From assembly GCF_009754905.2 (NCBI RefSeq), contig NZ_CP066775.1, positions 868,001-932,000 of the forward strand: a stretch of 64,000 bases of DNA, given 5' to 3'. Source of the stretch: Mucilaginibacter ginkgonis (lineage in GTDB: Bacteria; Bacteroidota; Bacteroidia; Sphingobacteriales; Sphingobacteriaceae). This document shows, piece after piece, positions 8,207 through 16,379 of this stretch (the first letter of the stretch is position 1; each line of letters opens with the position of its first letter). A program made the position numbers and the translations under genes. The notes beneath the pieces were generated by a model. It saw nothing but the letters and a program-made list of their open reading frames with translations. It was not told where the DNA came from and did no database searches.

Positions 8207-9931
8207 CTAGGCGAACCAGGACATCACGCTGTCCTTATCAGGCATGGCAATGTCCAGCTTCAACTTTTTACGCATACCGCCCAGATCGTTGAATACCTTG
8301 TTGGGATTGGCTGCTTTTAACTCCTCGGGAGTATTGAAGCCCATTTTGTTTACCACAGGCACCCATTCGGCAGGAACGCCGATGGCTATAAAATCATCAG
8401 CAGAAATTACTTTAGCTTTCTTTTCGGGGCGCATTTGCGGGAAGAATAATACTTCCTGTATGGTATGCTGATTGGTTAGCAGCATCACCAGGCGGTCAAT
8501 ACCAATGCCCAGGCCCGATGTTGGCGGCATGCCGTATTCCAAAGCACGGAGGAAATCTTCGTCCATCGCCATAGCCTCTTCATCACCACGGCCGGCCAAT
8601 AATAACTGGTCTTCCAGGCGCTGGCGCTGATCCAGCGGGTCATTTAATTCAGAGTAGGCATTACCTATTTCTTTACCATTTACAAACAACTCGAAACGTT
8701 CTACCAAGCCTTCTTTTGTACGGTGCTTCTTGGCAAGCGGTGTCATTTCGACCGGGTAGTCGGTTATGTATGTTGGCTGTATCAGGTTGGCTTCTACTTT
8801 AGCGCTGAAGATCTCGTCTATCAGTTTGCCTTTACCCATGCTGGCATCTACCTCTATGGCCAAATCACGGCAGGTTTGGCGCAGGGCGGCCTCATCCATT
8901 TGCGATACGTCTATATCTGTATACTTCAGGATCGAATCATACATAGACAAACGCTCATACGGCCCTGCAAAGTTGATCTCTTTATCACCAACCGTTGCCA
9001 GTGCGCTGCCGTTTACGGCTATGGCCACACGTTCCAGGCATTGCTCTACCATTTCCATCATCCATACATAGTCTTTGTAGGCTACGTATATTTCCATCGA
9101 AGTAAACTCAGGATTGTGGGTGCGGTCCATACCCTCATTGCGGAACATTTTGCCAAACTCGTACACGCCGTCAAAGCCGGCTACGATCAAACGTTTAAGG
9201 TATAACTCGTTGGCAATGCGCAGATACAGCGGCATATCCAGCGTATTGTGGTGCGTATTGAACGGTCTTGCGGCAGCACCACCATGAACAGCTTGCAGTA
9301 TAGGGGTTTCCACCTCGAACCAGCCTTGTTCATTAAAGTAATCGCGCATGGCGCTTATTACCTTTGTGCGTTTGATAAATATTTCTTTAAAGTCCGGGTT
9401 GACGGTCAGGTCGACATAGCGCTGGCGGTAACGCAATTCGGGGTCGGTAAAGCCATCATAGATATTGCCGTCCTCATCGCGTTTTACAACCGGCAATGGT
9501 TTAAGCGATTTGGCCAGAACGGAAAGCTCTTGCGTGTGTACGGATATTTCGCCGGTTTGAGTAAGAAATACAAAGCCTTTAACGCCAACATAATCGCCGA
9601 TATCTAATAGCTTTTTGAAAACAGTATTATAAAGCGTTTTATCGTCGCCGGGGCAAATATCATCGCGCTTGATGTATACCTGCACGCGGCCGGTTGAGTC
9701 TTGCAATTCAAAGAAAGAAGCGTTACCCATAATTCGGCGCATCATGATACGGCCGGCTATCTGCACCTGCTGATAAGCATCGGGTTTGCTGTTAAAATTA
9801 TCTTTAATATCCTTCGCCCAGGCATTAACGGCATAAGCTTCGGCGGGGTAAGGCTCGATACCCAGTCCGCGCAATTGCTGTAAAGATTCGCGACGTATAA
9901 TTTCCTGTTCTGATAAGGCTGCAATACTCAT
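8207..9931 (-). CDS. lysS: Lysine--tRNA ligase (class II)
   Basis: Charges tRNA-Lys. The 574-residue product has an OB-fold anticodon-binding domain (about residues 60-165), then the class II catalytic core: motif 2 around [15 protein letters not shown] and motif 3 in [16 protein letters not shown]-terminal extension of about 70 residues ([15 protein letters not shown] to the end) goes beyond the E. coli enzyme (505 residues); I recall similar tails in Bacteroidota LysS. Two -7 boxes stand just before the start. Confidence 0.97.
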   Translation of the reverse strand: MSIAALSEQEIIRRESLQQLRGLGIEPYPAEAYAVNAWAKDIKDNFNSKPDAYQQVQIAGRIMMRRIMGNASFFELQDSTGRVQVYIKRDDICPGDDKTLYNTVFKKLLDIGDYVGVKGFVFLTQTGEISVHTQELSVLAKSLKPLPVVKRDEDGNIYDGFTDPELRYRQRYVDLTVNPDFKEIFIKRTKVISAMRDYFNEQGWFEVETPILQAVHGGAAARPFNTHHNTLDMPLYLRIANELYLKRLIVAGFDGVYEFGKMFRNEGMDRTHNPEFTSMEIYVAYKDYVWMMEMVEQCLERVAIAVNGSALATVGDKEINFAGPYERLSMYDSILKYTDIDVSQMDEAALRQTCRDLAIEVDASMGKGKLIDEIFSAKVEANLIQPTYITDYPVEMTPLAKKHRTKEGLVERFELFVNGKEIGNAYSELNDPLDQRQRLEDQLLLAGRGDEEAMAMDEDFLRALEYGMPPTSGLGIGIDRLVMLLTNQHTIQEVLFFPQMRPEKKAKVISADDFIAIGVPAEWVPVVNKMGFNTPEELKAANPNKVFNDLGGMRKKLKLDIAMPDKDSVMSWFA

Positions 9932-9941
9932 AAAAAACGCT

Positions 9942-9963
9942 CAAATTTAAGAGGGCAAAAATA
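9942..9963 (-). promoter_or_regulatory. Tandem -7 boxes upstream of lysS
   Basis: On the minus strand TAAATTTG (9942-9949) and TATTTTTG (9956-9963) both match TAnnTTTG exactly. They lie 10 and 24 bases before the lysS ATG, so lysS may have two overlapping promoters with very short leaders. Promoter activity is inferred. Confidence 0.55.
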
Positions 9964-10270
9964 GCGTTTTTTGCCGTTCCATTAAGCCGAATTTTTACTG
10001 CCGTAAAAGCGTAGGTGTCACATGTTACACTTTCTCTACAAATACAGACTTTTAAGTATCTGATAGTAAAATGTCAGCTGTATAAATGGTTGATTATCAA
10101 TCACGCACGATCCTGTTAGTGTAACACAACCGCCAAAAAATTTACGAAAAGTGTCACACATTGTCACAGGGTGAAACACTGGCATGAAAATGTCAGTACG
10201 CTGATAAACAGGCGGTTACAATAAAGTAAGACTTCTGGCATTTAATATTCTTATTAATGGCGAGACAACG
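9964..10270. other. Intergenic region with clustered TGTCACA / GTGTAACA motifs
   Basis: There is no gene in this stretch. Related short motifs cluster in it: TGTCACATGTTACAC (10016-10030), TGTCAG (10072), GTGTAACACA (10119-10128), GTGTCACACATTGTCACAG (10151-10169), GTGAAACACT (10171) and TGTCAG (10191). They could be repeated binding sites for a regulator acting on lysS or on a transcript passing through. No known regulator is assigned. Confidence 0.4.
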
Positions 10271-10783
10271 TTAATACACTTTCTTTTCACTGCCGAAGTA
10301 ATATTTATTGGCGATGATGGCTACGGGTATACCAATGCAGATCACTAACGCGCCAAGTCCGGTTAGTATGCCGTAAGCGGTCATACCGCCTTTAGGCTTG
10401 GGTGTGTTACTCATCGGCACAATGATGAAGTTCATGATGAGCCACGTGAATAAGCCGAAGACAAATCCGGTTAGCACCGTATTCTTAAGTATTTTCTTAA
10501 AAGTTGGGAACAGTATAAACCAGGTTGCCACCCACACGTAAGCGATAAGGTAATGAAACAACAGCCCGAACCAGATCATGTGGTTGCCGGCAAAAAACGC
10601 TGCCTTACCATAAATGCCGCTGGCAATGTACCTGCAGATGCGCACAAGGGTTTCATGAAAGCTGAGCCAGAAGCTTGTGCCTGCTTTGATCTTAACGTTA
10701 AGCAATATGGCCGAAAGCATATCAAGGGTACCGGCTATTATAAAAGCAATAAAGAGCGACCTGTAATAGTTTAATCGGCGCAT
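10271..10783 (-). CDS. Predicted four-helix membrane protein, DUF1440/YagU-like
   Basis: A 170-residue integral membrane protein with four hydrophobic segments: SLFIAFIIAGTLDMLSAILL, the IWFGLLFHYLIAYVWVATWF stretch, NTVLTGFVFGLFTWLIMNF, and LGALVICIGIPVAIIA. The pattern IASGIYGKAAF between helices 1 and 2 resembles YagU/DUF1440 membrane proteins, so I suggest that relation with moderate confidence. It follows nuoB on the same strand, in a place where nuoC would be expected if the complex I operon were intact. No function is known. Confidence 0.75.
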   Translation of the reverse strand: MRRLNYYRSLFIAFIIAGTLDMLSAILLNVKIKAGTSFWLSFHETLVRICRYIASGIYGKAAFFAGNHMIWFGLLFHYLIAYVWVATWFILFPTFKKILKNTVLTGFVFGLFTWLIMNFIIVPMSNTPKPKGGMTAYGILTGLGALVICIGIPVAIIANKYYFGSEKKVY

Positions 10784-10849
10784 AGTAAATTAATTTGGGA
10801 ATAATTGGTGCGATAAATATAAAGGGAAAAAGTGCTTACTGCAAGCAAA

Positions 10850-11329
10850 TTACATGCTCAGTACCCGCTCGCCTTCTATCTTTTTCTGCAATTCCAATAC
10901 AGCACCTATGAGCGCCTCGGGCCTTGGGGGGCAGCCCTGCACGTAAACATCAACCGGTATAACACGGTCAACACCTTTAACTACATGATAGCCGTGCTGC
11001 CAGTAAGGGCCGCCGCAATTAGAGCATGAGCCCATCGAGATCACATACTTTGGCTCGGGCATTTGCTCATACAGGCGCTTAATACGCTCGGCCATTTTAA
11101 AGGTAACCGTGCCCGCGATGATGATCACGTCTGCCTGGCGCGCAGAAGGGCGGGGGAACACGCCAAAGCGCTCAAAATCGTATGTCGAAGCATATGAACC
11201 CATCATTTCTATAGCGCAGCAGGCAATGCCAAAACTTAAAGGCCATAATGAAGACATGCGCGCCCAATTGAGCAGATCGTCAAACTTGGTCATCACCACA
11301 CCGCCATCGCCTGTCATTCCCTGGTTCAT
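10850..11329 (-). CDS. nuoB: NADH-quinone oxidoreductase subunit B
   Basis: NuoB (PSST) carries iron-sulfur cluster N2 at the quinone site of respiratory complex I. The 159-residue product has the cluster ligands CC in [12 protein letters not shown], then [11 protein letters not shown] and [12 protein letters not shown]. Its start overlaps the end of nuoA by 4 bp (translational coupling). No nuoC or later subunit follows; the next gene downstream is an unrelated membrane protein. The rest of complex I must be encoded elsewhere. Confidence 0.97.
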   Translation of the reverse strand: MNQGMTGDGGVVMTKFDDLLNWARMSSLWPLSFGIACCAIEMMGSYASTYDFERFGVFPRPSARQADVIIIAGTVTFKMAERIKRLYEQMPEPKYVISMGSCSNCGGPYWQHGYHVVKGVDRVIPVDVYVQGCPPRPEALIGAVLELQKKIEGERVLSM

Positions 11330-11967
11330 TCTTGCGCTTTCTTAAATATAGGTTTAAAACGTGGGGCGGCTGTAGTTGTTGCAGGGGCAGTAGCAGTAGC
11401 AGCAGTCGCAGTAGCAGCCGCAGTGGCACTTGCAGTAGCAGTCGCAGTGGCAGTTGCAGTTGCAGTAGGTTCAAGGGTAAACTCCCTGACTTTGTATTGC
11501 TGCCGGTTTAAATTTTCGTAGGCAGATAAAGGGATCTTCACGTCCGTTGTTAAGGTTCGCACTTCGGGTTTTATCCACTCCAGATCGCCTTTTACCCAAA
11601 CATAAGCCAGTCCCAAGATAAGTATCCCGACAAAGATGAACATCTCAATCATCGTAACTGTCGACCAGCGCGCGTCCGCCGCTATCAATTTCTTATCGGC
11701 AAAAACCGTAGCCCATGGAAAGATGAAAACCATCTCAACATCGAACAATAAAAATATCAAAGCGATGACATAAAAGCGCGAGTTAAATGGCAACCAGGCG
11801 CTCCCTGTGGGTTCTTCGCCGCACTCGTAAGAGGTCAATTTCTCGGGCGTTGGTTTATTGGGGGCAATCAGTTTATTAACACCAAAGGCTGCGCCAACCA
11901 TTACGGCACCCGTAATTAGAAAGATAAATATCTTTCCAAATTCTGATATTTGCGCAACCTGGCCCAT
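11326..11967 (-). CDS. nuoA: NADH-quinone oxidoreductase subunit A with long Ala/Thr-repeat tail
   Basis: NuoA is a three-helix membrane subunit of complex I. Helices lie around residues 10-32, 64-82 and 100-120, and the conserved loop [12 protein letters not shown] is present. The product is 213 residues, much longer than the usual 120-180. After VREFTLEP comes an alternating Thr-Ala tract (about 34 residues) and then a basic end, [11 protein letters not shown] take the ATG at 11967: [14 protein letters not shown] fits the family and TAAATTTG stands 5 bases upstream. The ATG shares bases with the start codon of the divergent flavoprotein gene. Confidence 0.93.
   Translation of the reverse strand: MGQVAQISEFGKIFIFLITGAVMVGAAFGVNKLIAPNKPTPEKLTSYECGEEPTGSAWLPFNSRFYVIALIFLLFDVEMVFIFPWATVFADKKLIAADARWSTVTMIEMFIFVGILILGLAYVWVKGDLEWIKPEVRTLTTDVKIPLSAYENLNRQQYKVREFTLEPTATATATATATASATAAATATAATATAPATTTAAPRFKPIFKKAQE
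11380..11470 (-). repeat. Imperfect hexanucleotide tract in nuoA (Ala-Thr codons)
   Basis: About 15 units of GCN-ACN run through the 3' part of nuoA. The third codon positions vary (GCA, GCC, GCG, GCT), so the tract is an old, degenerate repeat, not a fresh microsatellite. Gains or losses of a unit would stay in frame. Confidence 0.8.
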
Positions 11968-13183
11968 GGCTCCAAATTTAACAAAAGAAACACAGTTCGA
12001 TGCTATTATTATAGGTGCAGGTGCGTGCGGACTAATGTGCGCGGTGCAAGCCGGATTCTTAGGCAAGCGGACACTCATTTTAGAACATAATGACAAACCG
12101 GGCGCCAAAATATTGATCAGCGGCGGCGGGCGGTGTAATTACACCAACCTTTACACATCGCCAGATCAGTTCATATCTCAAAATCCGCACTTCTGCAAGT
12201 CAGCCTTTTCTCAATGGACGGTTGATGATTCCATTGCTTTCTTCGAAACGTATGGCATTACCGGCGCCGAAAAAACTTTAGGCCAGTTATTCCCTGAGGG
12301 CGGTAAGGCTAAGGATGTGGTGAAGGTTTTTACAGATCTGCTGACGAACCTGGGGCAGGAAATGTGGCTCAACGCAAAAGTGTTGGATATTGACACAAAC
12401 GCCGATGGTGGATTTGCTGTCAGCTACGAACGTTACGGCAAGCAGCAAAGCATTACCGCGCCAAGTGTGGTTGTCGCCTCCGGCGGATTGCCCATCAGCA
12501 AGCTAGGGGCAACCGATTTTGGTATGCGCGTAGCGCGGAAGTTTGGATTAAAGGTGACCGAAACAGCGCCTGCACTAGTGCCGCTTACTATTACCGGGAA
12601 AGACCTGCCCTGGTACGGGCAGCTATCCGGCAGCAGCATTTTTTGCAGGGTGTGGAACGATAAGGCAAGCTTCGAAGAAAATATTTTGTTTACGCACTGG
12701 GGTTTAAGCGGGCCGGCTATTCTGCAAATATCGTCTTACTGGAAGCCGGGCGAATCGATATTTATTGACATGCTGCCCGACCGGAATATCACGGAGCTGA
12801 TTACCACGGAAGCGCAAGTAAATGGCAAGCAATTATTGCAAACATTGCTGGCAGGATTATATACCAAGAAATTTGCTGAGGCCCTGGCCGACCGCTTACC
12901 TATTCACAAAACGCTGGGCAGTTTAAGCAAGGCCGATTTGGAAACCATCGACAATTTGTTACATCATTTTAAGGTTTTGGCAGCAGGTCATAAAGGTTAT
13001 GACAAAGCCGAAGTAATGCGCGGAGGGGTTTCTACAGACGAACTATCGTCTAAAACCCTTGAAGCTAAAAATATACCCGGGCTATTTTTTGGCGGCGAAT
13101 GCGTTGACGTAACCGGCTGGCTGGGCGGTTACAATTTTCAATGGGCCTGGGCCAGCGGCTTCGTTATCGCGCAAAATATTTAG
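11966..13183 (+). CDS. FAD-dependent oxidoreductase of the HI0933/YhiN (BaiN) family
   Basis: A 405-residue flavoprotein. The dinucleotide-binding motif DAIIIGAGACGLMCA begins at about residue 12, followed by the family hallmark GAKILISGGGRCNYTN, and GGYNFQWAWASG near the C-terminus closes the FAD site. Members are annotated as NAD(P)/FAD-dependent oxidoreductases; the physiological substrate of most is unknown. The start at 11966 gives [10 protein letters not shown] before the FAD motif, a natural spacing. That ATG and the nuoA ATG on the other strand share the palindrome CATG (11965-11968). A GATATTTG box (7 of 8) lies 13 bases upstream, inside nuoA. Confidence 0.9.
   Translation: MAPNLTKETQFDAIIIGAGACGLMCAVQAGFLGKRTLILEHNDKPGAKILISGGGRCNYTNLYTSPDQFISQNPHFCKSAFSQWTVDDSIAFFETYGITGAEKTLGQLFPEGGKAKDVVKVFTDLLTNLGQEMWLNAKVLDIDTNADGGFAVSYERYGKQQSITAPSVVVASGGLPISKLGATDFGMRVARKFGLKVTETAPALVPLTITGKDLPWYGQLSGSSIFCRVWNDKASFEENILFTHWGLSGPAILQISSYWKPGESIFIDMLPDRNITELITTEAQVNGKQLLQTLLAGLYTKKFAEALADRLPIHKTLGSLSKADLETIDNLLHHFKVLAAGHKGYDKAEVMRGGVSTDELSSKTLEAKNIPGLFFGGECVDVTGWLGGYNFQWAWASGFVIAQNI
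11973..11980 (-). promoter_or_regulatory. -7 box for nuoA inside the divergent gene
   Basis: On the minus strand TAAATTTG matches TAnnTTTG exactly, 5 bases before the nuoA ATG. It lies within codons 3-5 of the divergent flavoprotein gene, because the two start codons overlap. nuoA is therefore probably leaderless. Confidence 0.55.
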
Positions 13184-13200
13184 GGCATTTTCACCGATAC

Positions 13201-13302
13201 GTCATTGCGAGGAGCAAAGCGACGCGGCAATCTTATAGGACAATCCCAAAGATTTTATGCTAAGTCCCGATAGCTATCGGGAGCTTCGTGCCTCGCAATG
13301 AC
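13201..13302. repeat. GTCATTGCGAGG intergenic element with perfect 12-bp terminal inverted repeats
   Basis: The element starts GTCATTGCGAGG at 13201 and ends CCTCGCAATGAC at 13302, a perfect 12-bp inverted repeat. Inside is a further palindrome, CCCGATAGCTATCGGG. This is the clearest member of the GTCAT-type family in the window. No coding potential is seen. Confidence 0.75.
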
Positions 13303-13338
13303 AATCTTGAATTTAACCTACACGAAAACTAAAAATAT

Positions 13339-13427
13339 GTCATTCTGAGCGTTGCGAATCCCGATCCCTATCGGGATTATTCAGAACTGCATTTACGCAT
13401 AAGATCCTTCGCTATGCTCAGGATGAC
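13339..13427. repeat. GTCATTCTGAGC intergenic element with near-perfect terminal inverted repeats
   Basis: Starts GTCATTCTGAGC and ends GCTCAGGATGAC, inverted repeats matching at 11 of 12 positions. It is 89 bases long, with an internal CCCGATCCCTATCGGG palindrome. It follows the previous element by 36 bases. Confidence 0.75.
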
Positions 13428-13439
13428 AAAGATTGATAA

Positions 13440-13562
13440 GCTAGCATACCCTTTCTCTCCTTCAGTAAGGTACGAATAACTATCGGACTCCCCGAAGGAG
13501 GGCTAACCGACATTATAAAGTTTTGCAAGCACCCTCTCCTTTGGAGAGGGGTTGGGGTGAGG
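13440..13562. repeat. Intergenic CTCTCCTTTGGAGAGG-type repeats after the M13 peptidase
   Basis: Two palindromic blocks lie here: CTCTCCTTCAG ... CCCCGAAGGAGGG (about 13450-13502) and CCTCTCCTTTGGAGAGGGG (about 13532-13550). They resemble the block after amn (37110-37132) and CTCCCGGGGGAGG at 44230. They sit at the 3' ends of the flavoprotein and M13 peptidase genes, which are convergent, and could end transcripts. Confidence 0.6.
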
Positions 13563-13564
13563 CT

Positions 13565-15583
13565 CTACCATATCCTCACCCTTTGATCAGGCGCTTTGTA
13601 GTTTTTATCACCCGGTTTCACGTCAAATGCTTTGTAAAACGGCTCGAAGTTCATGATCGGTCCGTTTACGCGCCACATGGCCGGAGAGTGCGGGTTGGTA
13701 TTGGTGTAAGTGCGCAAGAAGGCGTCGCGTGTTTTAACACGCCAGATGCGGGCTATGGATAAAAAGAAGCGCTGGTCCGGGGTATAACCATCTATCTTTT
13801 CATTGCTTTTCCCTTCGGGTGTCATTTTAAATGCATCGTACGCTATGGCTATGCCGCCATTGTCTGCTGTATTTTCGCCAAGTGTAAGCGGGCCTTTAAC
13901 ATGCACAGTATCTAACACGGTGAAAGAGCTGTATAACGTAGAGAGCTGCGCGGTCTTAGCCCTGAACTTTTGATAATCTTCTTTCGTCCACCAGCTTTTT
14001 ACGTTGCCTTCTTTGTCAAATTGCGCGCCCTGGTCATCAAAGGCATGTGTCATTTCATGGCCTATCACCATGCCTATACCGCCGTAATTGATGGCGTCGT
14101 CAGCATTAAAGTCAAAATATGGATACTGTAAAATACCTGCCGGAAAAACTATCTCATTTGCAGACGGGCTGTAATATGCCGTAACCGTTGACGGTGTGGT
14201 ATGCCACTCTGTTTTATCAACCGGCTTGTTCAGTTTGGCAAGGCGATATTGATAATCATTACGGTTAATGGCCAATATGTTTTCGAAATATATGGTGCGG
14301 CTAATGCTAACCTGGTCATAATTGCGCCAAACGTCAGGGTAACCTATTTTCTTGGTGATAGCATATAGCTTTTCTACGGCTTTTTGCTTGGTGCTGTCGC
14401 TCATCCAATCCAGGTTTTTGATCCTGTTCTCGAAAGACTTTTGCAGATTGTTCACCAGGTCGAGCACTCGTTTTTTGGCTCCCTCGTTGAAATAACGTTT
14501 TACGTAAAGCTGCCCCAATGCCTGGCCCAGGTAGCCATCGACATTTTCTGTCATGATCTGCCTGCGCGATTTCTGTACGCTTTGGCCCGAAAGTAATTTA
14601 CTAAATTCGAACGAAGCATCCACGAAAGGCTGGCTCAATTCGTCCGCGTAATTTGCCAGTGTGCGTGCTTTCAAATAAAGCTTCCAATCGTTTAAATACA
14701 CGGTCTTTAGTTGCTTGTTTAAATTCTCGTAATATGCAGGCTGGCCCACATCTATAGAATCGGCAGCGGCACCAAGATTGGCCATAAGCGCTTTCCAGCC
14801 AATATTTGGCTCACTCGCATTTAAAGCGGCAATAGACAGTTTATTATAGTTACCCTTAACATCGCGCAGTTCGATGTTCGATTTGTGCGATACTGCGTTT
14901 TGCTTTTCGATGTTGTAAACAACCTCCGCCTCCTTAGCAGCGGTTGCCGCGTTTGCCCCGGTAAGTTCGAACAGCGTAGCGATATATTTTTTATATGCTT
15001 GCTGGATGTGCAGGGTTGGCGAGTCGGTTTTAAAGTAATAACCTTTTTCGGGCAGGCTTGTGCCGCTTTGGTAGGCGTGCGCTATGTTGATACTGCTGTT
15101 TTTATCGTCGGGCGATACACTGAAACCTATAAGCGAGTGGTTACCCGATTTCATTTCCGTCGCGATAAATTTCATCATCGAAGGAATGCTGTTTATAGCG
15201 TCTATCCGGGCCAATACTGGTTTTACCGGTTCATACCCACGGCGGTTAACGGTAGCCATGTCCATCCCCGAAGCATAGAAGTCGCCAACCTTTTGCTCGA
15301 TGCTGCCCGAAGTGTTTGTGCTCTTAGAGACGCTGTCGAGGATGTTTTGCAAAAGCCTGCGCTGCGGAATGTTCATAAAGCTATAAGAGCCCACACCCGA
15401 TTGGTCTGCAGCTATCCTGGCGGTATCATACCATTTACCGTTTACATAACGGAAAAAATTGTCGCCGGGTTTAATGGACTGATCAATACCGGCAACATCT
15501 ACAAAGGTTTTTCTTTGCGCGATAGCGTTATTGGCAGCAGTAATAAGCGTGGCTGCTACAAGCAGGTTCAGGAATTTATTCAT
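13565..15583 (-). CDS. M13-family zinc metallopeptidase (neprilysin/PepO-like), exported
   Basis: A 672-residue endopeptidase. The zinc motif HEMTH lies in VIGHEMTHAFDDQGAQFD, and the third ligand Glu in ENTADNGG follows about 60 residues later, as in neprilysin. The N-terminal M13 domain occupies about residues 45-420. A signal peptide, MNKFLNLLVAATLITAAN, with cleavage near AIAQ, puts it in the periplasm or outside. I choose the ATG at 15583, since the longer reading to 15619 precedes the signal. It probably degrades oligopeptides. It is convergent with the flavoprotein gene across repeats. Confidence 0.95.
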   Translation of the reverse strand: MNKFLNLLVAATLITAANNAIAQRKTFVDVAGIDQSIKPGDNFFRYVNGKWYDTARIAADQSGVGSYSFMNIPQRRLLQNILDSVSKSTNTSGSIEQKVGDFYASGMDMATVNRRGYEPVKPVLARIDAINSIPSMMKFIATEMKSGNHSLIGFSVSPDDKNSSINIAHAYQSGTSLPEKGYYFKTDSPTLHIQQAYKKYIATLFELTGANAATAAKEAEVVYNIEKQNAVSHKSNIELRDVKGNYNKLSIAALNASEPNIGWKALMANLGAAADSIDVGQPAYYENLNKQLKTVYLNDWKLYLKARTLANYADELSQPFVDASFEFSKLLSGQSVQKSRRQIMTENVDGYLGQALGQLYVKRYFNEGAKKRVLDLVNNLQKSFENRIKNLDWMSDSTKQKAVEKLYAITKKIGYPDVWRNYDQVSISRTIYFENILAINRNDYQYRLAKLNKPVDKTEWHTTPSTVTAYYSPSANEIVFPAGILQYPYFDFNADDAINYGGIGMVIGHEMTHAFDDQGAQFDKEGNVKSWWTKEDYQKFRAKTAQLSTLYSSFTVLDTVHVKGPLTLGENTADNGGIAIAYDAFKMTPEGKSNEKIDGYTPDQRFFLSIARIWRVKTRDAFLRTYTNTNPHSPAMWRVNGPIMNFEPFYKAFDVKPGDKNYKAPDQRVRIW

Positions 15584-15648
15584 GACAAAAGATTTGCCTA
15601 AATATAGAAAAATAGCCAATGTATGTTAGCGCAATAGTCGGATGATCT

Positions 15649-16350
15649 CTATTTCGCTGTAGCGACGGTTGCTTTGTATCGCTTCAGAAGTTTATCAAGG
15701 TTGCCGTAATTGTACTGATGATTGCGCAGCGCTTCCAGTATCTCGGTATCGTCGCCCATGATCTCGCTCATCACATCTTCAAAATTCTGCGGGGTAAGTT
15801 CAGTCAATTCCGCGGTGGTTGCCCCAAAATAATAAGCAGTCCTCGAACTCCCACCATTGCCACCACCACCGATAGAGATGCCAAGGCCTGCGCCCCCGTA
15901 CCCACCCCCGCCATAGCCACCGCCCCCGTAACCAACACCCAGTCCTGGTGAAAAGTGCACGCCTTTACCGCCACCGCTTCCGCGGCTGCCGCCACGATAA
16001 ACGTAGAGTTTAAGCGGTTCATTGATCACTATTTTTACAAAATCGGTTTCGTTAGGCCATGTTTGGCCCATTGGCGGGTGTGCTACCGCGAAGCTGTCTG
16101 TACCGGCTACAAAGCCTTTAATGTCGCTGGCACTTAGCCTAACTTCCGGCGCGTTATCGCTTTCCTTATAGATGATGAAGCCTTCGTTCTTTATTGGCCC
16201 TTTACCTGACGGAGATGCCTGGATCAAACCTTCCAGCCGGTTGTTTTTTACATCGGTAAACGCCCCGCGCTGCCATTTTTGTGATTTTGCTGATACAACG
16301 GTCAGCATAAAAAATAAAATGAGTAAAATTGGTCGCAAAAGCTTGATCAT
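15649..16350 (-). CDS. Exported protein with glycine-rich loop, unknown function
   Basis: A 233-residue protein with a signal peptide (IKLLRPILLILFFMLTVVSA, then KSQKW). Residues about 25-115 look folded (RLEGLIQASPSG, FIIYKESDNAPEVRLSASDI). A Gly/Tyr-rich low-complexity loop follows (about residues 122-168, with GGGGYGGGGYGGAG), then a helical end, ILEALRNHQYNYGNLDKLL. I use the ATG at 16350; the TTG at 16356 is less likely. The first part resembles exported Bacteroidota proteins of unknown role. It is divergent from threonine aldolase with only 29 bases between starts. Confidence 0.75.
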   Translation of the reverse strand: MIKLLRPILLILFFMLTVVSAKSQKWQRGAFTDVKNNRLEGLIQASPSGKGPIKNEGFIIYKESDNAPEVRLSASDIKGFVAGTDSFAVAHPPMGQTWPNETDFVKIVINEPLKLYVYRGGSRGSGGGKGVHFSPGLGVGYGGGGYGGGGYGGAGLGISIGGGGNGGSSRTAYYFGATTAELTELTPQNFEDVMSEIMGDDTEILEALRNHQYNYGNLDKLLKRYKATVATAK

Positions 16351-16379
16351 AGACAAATAAACGAACTTTTATAACAATT

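Noticed and set aside
8723..9205. 160-codon open frame on the plus strand opposite lysS
   Set aside because: It is a shadow of the lysS catalytic core; no family resemblance.
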